Below are positions 14,501-26,500 of a stretch of DNA of 64,000 nt, piece by piece. Each line of letters starts with the position of its first letter. The first letter of the stretch is position 1. Below the pieces are notes generated by a model. The model was not told where the DNA came from, did not search any database, and was given only the letters and a program-made list of their open reading frames with translations. Source of the stretch: Argopecten irradians (taxonomy: Eukaryota > Mollusca > Bivalvia > Pectinida > Pectinidae); assembly GCF_041381155.1 (NCBI RefSeq), contig NC_091140.1:24766864-24830863 (forward strand), read 5' to 3'. The translations under genes and the position numbers were made by a program.

Positions 14501-17500
14501 CAGTAACACAGTCCTGCTGGTGTCTCAGATACTACATATATGTCTGCTAATCCTAAAGACAGTAACACAGTCCTGCTGGTGTCTTGGATACAACATATAT
14601 GTCTGCTAATCCTAAAGACAGTAACACAGTCCTGCTGGTGTCTCAGATACTACATATATGTCTGCTAATCCTAAAGACAGTAACACAGTCCTGCTGGTGT
14701 CTCGGATACTACATATATGTCTGCTAATCCTAAAGACAGTAACACAGTCCTGCTGGTGTCTCAGATACTACATATATGTCTGCTAATCCTAAAGACAGTA
14801 ACACAGTCCTGCTGGTGTCTTGGATACTACATATATGTCTGCTAATCCTAAAGACAGTAACACAGTCCTGCTGGTGTCTCGATACTACATATATGTCTGC
14901 TAATCCTAAAGACAGTAACACAGTCCTGCTGGTGTCTCAGATACTACAATATATGTCTGCTAATCCTAAAGACAGTAACACAGTCCTGCTGGTGTCTCGG
15001 ATACTACATATATGTCTGCTAATCCTAAAGACAGTAACACAGTCCTGCTGGTGTCTCAGATACTACATATGTCTGCTAATCCTAAAGACAGTAACACAGT
15101 CCTGCTGGTGTCTTGGATACAACATATATGTCTGCTAATCCTAAAGACAGTAACACAGTCCTGCTGGTGTCTTGGATACAACATATATGTCTGCTAATCC
15201 TAAAGACAGTAACACAGTCCTGCTGGTGTCTGGATACAACATATATGTCTGCTAATCCTAAAGACAGTAACACAGTCCTGCTGGTGTCTCGATACTGATA
15301 CAGTACATACACATATATGTCTGCTAATCCTAAAGACAGTAACACAGTCCTGCTGGTGTCTCAGATACTACATATGTCTGCTAATCCTAAAGACAGTAAC
15401 ACAGTCCTGCTGGTGTCTCGGATACAACATATATGTCTGCTAATCCTAAAGACAGTAACACAGTCCTGCTGGTGTCTCGGATACAACATATATGTCTGCT
15501 AATCCTAAAGACAGTAACACAGTCCTGCTGGTGTCTGGATACAACATATCCTGTAACACAGTCCTGCTGGTGTCTCGGATACTACATATATGTCTGCTAA
15601 TCCTAAAGACAGTAACACAGTCCTGCTGGTGTCTCAGATACTACATATATGTCTGCTAATCCTAAAGACAGTAACACAGTCCTGCTGGTGTCTCGGATAC
15701 TACATATGTGTCTGCTATTCCTAAAGACAGTAACACAGTCCTGCTGGTGTCTTGGATACAACAATGTCTGCTATCCTAAAGACAGTACACAGTCCTGCTG
15801 TGTCTCAGATACTACATATATGTCTGCTAATCCTAAAGACAGTAACACAGTCCTGCTGGTGTCTCAGATACTACATATATGTCTGCTAATCCTAAAGACA
15901 GTAACACAGTCCTGCTGGTGTCTTGGATACAACATATATGTCTGCTAATCCTAAAGACAGTAACACAGTCCTGCTGGTGTCTTGGATACTACATATGTGT
16001 CTGCTATTCCTAAAGACAGTAACACAGTCCTGCTGGTGTCTTGGATACAACATATATGTCTGCTAATCCTAAAGACAGTAACACAGTCCTGCTGGTGTCT
16101 CGGATACTACATATGTGTCTGCTAATCCTAAAGACAGGGACAGTAACACAGTCCTGCTGGTGTCTTGGATACAACATATATGTCTGCTAATCCTAAAGAC
16201 AGTAACACAGTCCTGCTGGTGTCTCGGATACTACATATATGTCTGCTAATCCTAAAGACAGTAACACAGTCCTGCTGGTGTCTCGGATACAACATATATG
16301 TCTGCTAATCCTAAAGACAGTAACACAGTCCTGCTGGTGTCTCGGATACTACATATGTCTGCTAATCCTCCAGACAGTAAATCAGTCCTTTTCTCTGGGT
16401 TATCTGGGTTTCCTCCACCTCCTTAACCTGGCAGTTTATGGGCAAGGAGTAGGTCGAGCATTAATTTTTGGCTAATGGCACAATCACACTCCCAATATAA
16501 TACTGTGATTTAGACATCAAACTCACTACCATAACATATATCAGACACCCATCCCATTTTTTCCACATACTTTTTAGTTACAAGCGAAGTCCAAAGGATT
16601 GTTTGTTCATATATGATCTACCAAAGGGTTGTTGTTTGTTCATATATGATCTACATTATCTGTTCAGAGAGTTTGAAAATGTGTTGTTTTCATTCTTATG
16701 TCATATTCAAAATATCTGATAATAATGGCAAAAGATTTCAGCTAGAAAGCACCACATTTTGCATTCTCTACCTGTACTTTTAATATATGATATTTTAAGC
16801 CCACCATCATGATAACGGTGGGCTATTCAAATTGCTTTCTTCCATGGTCCATTGTCCGTCATTCTGTTCGTTCGTCCATCTCTTAATAATTCTTGTTATC
16901 GCTATTTCTCAGAAACTACTAAAGGGAATATTCTCAGATTTGTAGGTTCCCCTATGGCCCTAATTGTGCATATTGTATTTTGGGACTGATCGGTCAACAA
17001 GATGGCTTCCAGGCAGCCATCTTGGATTCTGATATTTAAAGTTTGTTATCGCTATTTCTCAGAAAGTACAGAAGGGATTGTTCTCAAATTTCATATGAAG
17101 GTTCCTCTAGGGCCTAAGTTGTGCATATTGCATTTTGGGACCTATTAGTCAACAAGATGGCGGCCTGTGTGTTTTGGGACCTATTGGTCAACAAGATGGC
17201 TGCCAGGCCGCCATCTTGGTTTTTGGTAGTTCAGGTTAAAAAAGTAGAGAAAAGATTGAACCGTCATTTGTAAGACATAGATCAATCTTTGGTGAACGCC
17301 TAGATCCCTCTGGGATCTCTTGTATAGTTTTACTGGGACCTTTCTTCTATTTTCCATAGTCCACTAATTTTCATACTTTTGCAAGTTTTAATTTGTTTTA
17401 TAATGAATCAGCAAATTATGTACTTTCAAACCTGTTTTATGCTTTTAAAACTTGCAAAAGTATAATTTTATGTTTTCTTTATTTTTAGATGGTACAGTGT

Positions 17501-20500
17501 ATTTCAATGGCTTCTGTTTTGTAACCTTATAATATCTCTTTCTTACCACCCAGAGTTCTGTTTGTGTATTTAGTCCTATCTTTTATCCTTGGTGGGTAAT
17601 TTTACTTCCAGTGTCTTATGTACAAGAAGTTACAAGACTCCCAGCACAGAAATAGACTTGCAAATGAACTTATGAATTATCACATGCAGGTTTGTGAGGG
17701 GTTTTATTTTCAATTTAATTTATTCTCTAGATATTTTAATCTTAATTGTATTAGTTCTTTTATTTCTAATTCTGCTTTTGATGTAATTATAGACTATATC
17801 CCTATAGTCCTAAAATGTCCTCTTGCTATAGATGTTGTTGTAGTTTAGTCACAAAACTATAAAACTAACTTTTCCATTTGCTTATGTAGTTCTTATCACT
17901 TATCATATAATTAAACCTCAATTTTGAATCATATTTGCTGAACTCAAATTTACACATACCGGGTAGGCAGCTAAAGTTCTCTTGATCAATGCATGTTTAT
18001 TTGATAATGATTTTTGTTAGGAAAAAAAAATCTGTAGAACCAATAAGTTACAGATTTGAAATTGAATTTGAAGAGAAATATATGAGTCTAGGACTAGTTC
18101 ATATGAGCTGTTACAGTAGTTTTAGTGACATACCAGATTAAACACTTGTGAATGGTTTTAATTGGAAACTGATAATAGTGAGGGTCAGACTGTATGGTAT
18201 AAAACTAATACTTTAGCATTACTAGCAAGTATTAAACAAAGTGAATGGTACATTACAGTCTAAGGAATGATGTGTTTGGAAACTGTTACTACAGTACTTA
18301 ATGTGTGTAACGTTCTCTCGACACGCACACGAAAGGAAAACGAAAAACCAAACGCAAACGAACGAAAACCCAAACAAAAAAGAACGAAGAACGAAAAACG
18401 CGTTCTCTCTAAACAATAAACGCAAAACGAAAAATGCAAGCTATCAAAGATGAACACAAAAGAAAAACGCAAAACGAAATACGCAAACGAAAAATGAAAG
18501 ATAAAAATCGCTGAGACCGGAAATTAAACGTGATCATAGCAATCGATCCGCACAACGGTTGTATAGTGATCCGGATTAGTCTATATATAGTTACAGCTAT
18601 ATATAGTATCTTGGTACTTGTTAACCTCGGCAAGCAATATCATGGCCAAGGGCACAATTACAAAAGCTTTGGTCACGGGTGTACTAAACAAAGGATGCAA
18701 GTATATACAATTTCATAAATGTACGTCCTTGCTGTACCGGCTTGCAAATACAATATTTTTTCAAAGATACATAAATAATAAAATTGTAAGTGTAATAACA
18801 TGAACAACACTGAAAACGATTGGCATTCAACAATAGGCATTTTATCAGTATCTTATAATATAAAAAACACACTTGAAAATTATATAACTATAATATATAC
18901 AAATATATTTTTTTTAAATACATATATATAATTTGACATTGACAATCATTTTCACGAGGTACATTAAATTTAGTGTAATAACTTTAAAGAATTACAAAAT
19001 TCTGGTAAATTTATCCAAGGATTTACAAGTAACAACACCAAGGACTTAGATGACCACGCTTACAAATCCTTGATTGATCTATTTTGCTTTTAAGAAAAGG
19101 TGAGAAAAGTGAAAAAGATGAGACATTTGCTGAAAATTTAATATCCATGGTATATGTATCACTTTCCGTCTCTTTTGTAATATAAATTGTATATTTGACA
19201 TGTTGTAACTTGCACTTATGGACCCTGAACGGTATAAAATGAATCGAAAAAACTCCCCTTTCAGACGCTCATCGGACCATGACCGAGACTGGGCGATTAT
19301 ATATGATAATTAATTAGTGTCACCTGATCACACCCAGCGGCAACGGCTAGACCGGAGCTCTGCAAATAACATGTATCTTATAACCTAAGTTACGGTCCAG
19401 ATGTTACCTGACTCACCGTACCGTAACAGGTAGTTGGTATTTCTACGTGTAGAAATTAAATTTAGATCGTTGTATATTAGTTAGTTTCAATTGACAGGAT
19501 CTTATTTAATGTAATGGAGTATCTAAGGATTTATAAGTAGATATATACGTCATTGATATATAATCCAAGTAAAAGATGTCCGTAAATTAATGTTACCGAA
19601 AATAGTTCTTAAATACAGAGATATCGTATTTGTTTTACATTTGTACTAGTGTAAATGTGATATTTGATAAACAAATATTTTTAGGAAAAGATGTTATATC
19701 TGGATCGGTTCAGCTTCAGACTACAGCTACAGTACAAAATGTACAGTAACTTCAGTAAATTATTAGAAATCCTGCACCCTGTTCCATATTCTATATAATT
19801 AAAGTTTCAAATGTTTTGGAACATACAGTGAAAAAGGTCTAGTGCTATACCGGCAGTTTACTCCATTTTTAGTTTTTGCTTGCGCATGCGCAACTAACAA
19901 TTCCCAATCAAAACGAAAAGAAGTACATCCGGTTGGCGAAACGCAAACCCAAATGAACGAAAACGAATTCCAATAAAAGCTCAAACGCAAACGAACGCAA
20001 ACAAACGCGAGCGAACGAAAACGAATCCCGAAGCGCAAAAGCATACGAAAAATGATAAACAAAAGGAAACACAAACGAAACTAAACGAAAGGTACGCAAA
20101 CGAAACCCAAACGCTTTTGAGGGAATGTTACACGCATTAAGTACTGTAACTAATTGGCCCTTAATCCCTAAATTAGATGTCTTCATGACATGTATGTTTT
20201 TACGTATTACAAGTTTCTACCAGTTATCCTAAGCTTACTTGAATTTCAAAACATAAATATTTATTGCCACATTGATTAATGCTTAGATCAGAAACAATGA
20301 ATATTAGAAAATATTACATTTTCCTGTAGAATAGCATTAAAAATATTAATTTCTTTGTGCAGCTTGTGCTGCTATGTTATTGGCATTGTATACCTGCTGC
20401 TTAAACAGATACTAGGTAGAATATATTTGGAACAGATTTATTACACAATTGATGAAAATGTAAAAGAAATATAAGTCTTTTTTTGAAAATGTAAAAGAAA

Positions 20501-23500
20501 TATAAGTCTTTTTTTGACATTTGAACTTTTATATGGTTAGGTGGCACAAGAAGAAGTCGACGAATTGGCACATAATGATATACATCCGCCCTCCTTCTGG
20601 CACAAAGACTTTGATAAATTCTCATTTCCTCCAAGAATGATACCAGAAGATGACACAGAGAAGGTAAGTTGTTTGGAAATTGTGTTTATAATGCTATTTA
20701 TATATTTAGCGACTATCTCCCAAGCCTTATAGAACTTGCGGTTTTGTAATGTATTTGACATTCACAAAGATGCTGACCCATTATTTCTTGTTTATTTTCA
20801 GGCTTGTTTAACAATGTTTGAAGATTTAGGATTTATATCAAAATTTAGAATCAAGAGAGATACTCTGGCAAGGTAAGAAAAATGAGATTCATTAGATTTT
20901 CAATTGAGTTTTAATCTTTTCATCACGTCCTTATGAAATTGTGGCATGTCCAGCCCTTCTGACACAGTTCCACTTTGATATAAGGAGACTAAAATGAGGA
21001 ATGCATGTACAATGATGGACCATCAAGAATCTGAACACTTGCTTCCCCATCCAAAACTATTGGAGTCCATATTATCACAGGTTCACTGTCGTTGAGATAA
21101 GCTAAAGATTGCATTAAAGTTGAAAGTGTATCTCACATGCAGACATTGAATAATATAGAAGAAAGTTTTGATTTTGAAAATGATTTGGTAAATGTTTCAG
21201 GTTTGTGCTGATGGTGCGACGAGGCTACAGAAATCCACCGTACCACAACTGGATGCATGCGTTTGCTGTGACACATTTCTGTTATGTTTGTATGAAGAAC
21301 CTGAAACTTACACAATATTTAGAGTAAGTACAGCTATACACCAGACAAGTTAAAATCATAGATATCATTTGTAAGTTTTATCATCTTTAGTAATATATTG
21401 TAACAATAAAACCAATATCAATGTTTCTTTTCTGCATTTTTTTTAAATTACCGTAGCCATCTTCAGGTCAAAGGAAATCGAACTGGCTAGGTGATCTATG
21501 ATAGCTGGGAAATTTGCACCAAACTGTCATATTGCATTTAGTGTTTAATCCCTTCTGGGAACAACATGTGGAAAATATAACCCTGACATCTACCCTTGAT
21601 GTGTATATGTAATAGATGATAAGTTATCTGGAATATTTTCATCAATTTAAGTTACATGTACATGTGTATTGTTTTAAGCACAATGCCAATTAATGTCTCC
21701 TCTGCCATTTCAGAGAGATAGAAATGTTTTCCTTGTTTACATCTTGTATGTGCCATGATATTGACCATAGAGGAACCAATAATTCATATCAGTCAGTATC
21801 GGTGAGTATAGACCAATCTGTCAGACATCAACTTATATTTAAGTTCTCCTTCAACATATATAGTCTTTCGTTCTGTAACCAGATTTATCATATATAATTT
21901 GATTTACCATATTCGACCCAATAAGCGCCCAGGACGCTTAAAAAGTGATAAAAATGAAAAGGTGCTAATAAGTCAAAATTATTGCAAATCTATACCGTTT
22001 TATGTAATTTTGGTCCTTATCCATGGGGAATTGAAATTGAGGCCTCAAAAAGGGGGAGGGGCGCTTATAGGGACATGGGCGCTTATTACGGTATACAAGA
22101 TTAACTTCAAATCTTTTTATTATTGTGAAAATCAATGATCCTTTGTTGTACGGATGCAGATTATTAGTCGTCAATCAAGCTTCATCAACTGTTCTGTTCA
22201 AAAATCATTATGACATTGTCAGTTTATATATTTTACTTCAAATTTCAAAATCCTTGAAAAAACGGGTTCAAAATTGTGGTTGTAAACAAATTGATTTAAA
22301 CTGCTATTTGTAATATTGGTAATTCTCAAAAATGAGGAAATTCCCCTCTTGCCTTTAAATAAAATACTTTCAATAAATTCTTTGTTAACTACTGCAGCAG
22401 TTATTTAATGGCTCAAAACAAGAAATGTTCCATTTCCAAAGGTAAACTAATCTTTGATTTAAAAAAGTGTTAAAGTTTTTCCCTACACATAGATACATGC
22501 AGATCACCGAGTGGTGTGGAGAGGTGACTCATAGATAAGAGTTGTTATATTGCTCTGAAAGTCAAGCCAAAGTGGTGTTACTAATAGATCTGGTAATGGA
22601 AATGTTGGTCTACATGATTTCTGAAATAGAAAAAGTGCAGATGCTGATCCTCTGCAGTGACGACATCACTTGTTTGTGCATGTATGTGAAATCTGTAACA
22701 CTGGTGTTGAGATAAGTATACACTGTTTGGCTTGCAGCTGTGAAGTTATCGGAGCTTGTATCATACAGCCAAATTGGTGTATATACCGATGGTAACACCA
22801 GAATATTGATTTTACTCCAGGATTGTAGTGTTTACTAATATTGTTCTCTGTTGTAGAAATCTGTTCTTGCTGCCCTGTATAGCTCGGAGGGATCTGTTCT
22901 TGAGGTACAAATTTACTCATCAGCGTCTTGTTTGTATAAAGTAAAACTTTGAAGAAAAAAAATGTATTTACCATTTTGTAGTTTGGTGGAATGATGTGAT
23001 GATAACTAATTATCAGATTTAAAAATAGTTGCTCAATTGAATTAGAATTTCTTCATTCAATTTGATGAACAAACGAAGGGGGGGGGGAATGTGACTTTAA
23101 AAAATGATATATTTTATTCTGTGATATGTCATTTCAAGCCATTGCTTTGGCTGCACAAAATGAATATAAATTTACTAATATATTTAAAGTGTACCTTTAG
23201 TTAGCTTTGACTGTGTAGATTGAGTTGAAGGTGATATGTCTGTCCCTGACCTTTGAGTGTATAGATTGAGTCAAAGGTCATTAGTCTGTCCCTGGCTTTT
23301 GACTGTGTAGATTGAGTCGAAGCTTAAGTCCGTAATTTAAAGTCTGTACCTAATCTGCGGGAGAAGATTTGAAGTCTGTCGCTAGCTTTTAGCTGCATGT
23401 GTAAATTGAGTATAAGTTTATAAGTCTGTTCCTAGACTTTTACTGTGTTATAAGGAGTGTTTAATTTTACATATATTCTTCAAATTTTACAATTCAACTT

Positions 23501-26500
23501 TCAACATGTAACCTGTACTGTTTTGTCTATAATTATATGTTTATGATTTCAGAGGCATCACTTTGCTCAATCCATGTGTATAGTCAACACAGATGGATGC
23601 AACCTCTTTGAGAACCTGTCTAGCAAGGTTTGTTAATACTAGTTAATTACATGTACTGCCATTGTGTCCAGAGCTCAGCATGTGTAAACAAACACATGTC
23701 TAAAAGGCAACAATTAAAAATGTTAAAATCTTCATTTTGTCTACCATGAAATTTATTTTAAATCAATTTGTGTGCTGACATGTTTTAATATAGAAACAAG
23801 AGATGCTATGTTTTAGCCAGCACCTTTACTGTCAAATGTCTTACTCAAGCATGTGATGTTATTCCTAACTATAATAGCATACACTTTCAAATACAGATAA
23901 GTGTTGGAATATTGTCATCCCTTTGACATTACGAGCTCAATTGATACCATATATGTCTTGTTCAACCTACAATCAAAGGGAAACATTGAATCGACCAATG
24001 ATCGCTGAATTTCCTACCAATGATCGCTGAATTTTATTGGTTGGTTATATTTTATGATTTTATAATTCAGGATTATCAGACGGCTTTAGACCTAATGAGA
24101 GATATCATATTAGCCACCGACTTAGCTCACCACTTACGAATATTGAAGAACATCGAATCCATGGCCAAGAGTGAGTATACACTGTTGTGTTGAAGGGGAG
24201 GTAATTCAAAGAACCCATTAGGCATGACTGTTTCAGAATCACATAACGATACATTATATCAGAGTCCTATTCGATTATGCAATTTGACTGGTTGGTTCTA
24301 GTTGTTTGTGAATTAAAGACAGATCAGGTGATTTTATTTTGTTATCAGAAAAGTCTCAAAAAAGCCCTCACAGGCCTGTATCAAAAACTGGAGGTCTGTC
24401 AAGATTTATACTTTAATATAAATAATGACTTTAAAACGGTTGAACCAATTGTTCTGATTAAACATAAACGGCCCAGCTAGTATTCAATATGAAGGAAATA
24501 AGAGAGGCATGAATGTCCACAATTTAGGAGAACTGAAAATTATAGATTGATGTATTGTAAAAATCCTTCCTCCAATATGATTTATATTTGAATCATTTTC
24601 TTTTTCATTCAATTATATTTAAATTAAATTATGATTAAAAAAAACCAACAACTACAGTACTAATTGATAAGTTCATCTGCTAGACGAGGAAGTGAACTTA
24701 TAGTGTGGTGTAGTGTTCATGATTCATCAGCATCTCCTTATAAAAATGTCTTCTGATAAACCAATAGTGTGGTGTAGTGTTCGTGATTCATCAGCATCTC
24801 CTTATAAAAATGTCTTCTGATAAACCAAACGGCCTACAGTAATTAGAAAAGTGTTTAGTATCACTAATCACAAATCTTAGATGTCGGGTCTACAGGAAGC
24901 TGAAATGAAGGCCTACAAGTGGTTTAAGTCCATTAATTAAGATCACAGAGACCAATTAGGATTAATTCCTTTTGGAAGTTAATGAGCAAGAAGCCTGAGG
25001 ATTTGATATAAAGCCTCTAGCATTCATCAGGATCTCTAAGTAGTGGGTGAGCCTTTCAGGTCCATTTGGTTTTTGTCTTTTGTTTACTCTTATATTCTTA
25101 TTTATCAGATACAAAAGTATGGTAAAGCTAATAGTTTTAACTGTTTTGTCTTGATTTTGTTGACCAGCTGGCTATGACAAAGAGAACATGAAACACCACA
25201 AACTACTGCTGTGTCTACTGATGACAGCATCTGATCTGTCCGACCAAACAAAGCCGTGGGACGCCACCAAACATATAGCTGTATGTACCGTCACATCATA
25301 TCTTGTTCATACAGATTCTTTCCTAGTCAATACATATTAGCGAATAGTTGACCTGATAGGTCAGCCAATTTAGCCAAATGAAATGTTAATACTGTCATAT
25401 AAATGTCTGTTGATCTTTTCAATAATTCTTTCTTTATCATCATTATAAACTATCTATTAAGTTTGTAATATTCAAATTCTCAGATTGAAGGACTTGCTGC
25501 AATAACAATGTTTCTGAGAATGAATTGATTGTAAAATTTTGTTGTAGAAAAATTCTCAACTGAATGGTTATTATTAATTAAGGGTATTCCTATTCCTTTC
25601 TTGATATGACAATTTTAATTTTTACCATCTTGATGATCCAACCTGTTTTTCTCCTTGAAGCGTTGCTCTCTTGATTACTTTTAAAACTTTGCTGTAAATG
25701 AGGTGTGAACTGTTACAGGCTCTGATCTACAAGGAGTTCTTCTCTCAAGGAGACTTGGAGAAGTCGATGGGACGCGAGCCTATAGAAATGATGGACAGAG
25801 AGAGAGCCCGTATACCAGACTTACAAATAGGCTTCCTAGACCATATTGCCCTGCCAGTTTACAAGTATGAATTTTGTTTGTCCTATTTATTCATCAAATG
25901 ATTTATAAATATGATTTACCCCAACAGGTTACTTGTAAAATTGTGGGAACAGAAAATTAAGATGTGATTTCTAATGCATCCTCTGATGAGAAGTTGACAC
26001 CTGTATACCTGTACAATATTAATGTCTACAAATTAATATAACATTCTAAATCATGGATTATGTATTGTAAATATTTCATTCTGATATCAATGTTTGATTA
26101 GTTTGCCCGCAGGGATATCTTCTTTTTCAAATATACAGTAAAAACACAGTTATAAAGAACCTCCAAAGACCAAAAAAATCACTTCGTTATTAGCACAGTA
26201 CATTATACATATTTTGCATACATCAGAACCTTGACAAGGAATGAAAATTACTACATAATAACCACGTATTTGTTGTAAATATTTTCAATATATATACATC
26301 TTTTATTGTAGTTATGATATTAAAGATGTCCATGATGTTATAAATGGATATAAAGTTAAGATGTGGACACTGTGATGCTTACTTACTATTTACAGGGTGC
26401 TAGCTGAACTGTTTCCCGAGGCGAATTGTGTTAGAATAGCTGTGGATGACAACCGTCGACACTGGGACAAAATATGTGCTCTCATTAAAATACGACGAGG

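Noticed and set aside
3031-16380. Regularly spaced repeats that could suggest CRISPR arrays
   Set aside because: The repeats are directly tandem without unique spacers, lie in introns of an animal gene and have no cas genes.
11544-16380. Many 60-120-codon open frames on both strands inside the 59-bp array
   Set aside because: They repeat with the unit and follow from a stop-poor unit sequence; no start, splice or conservation support.
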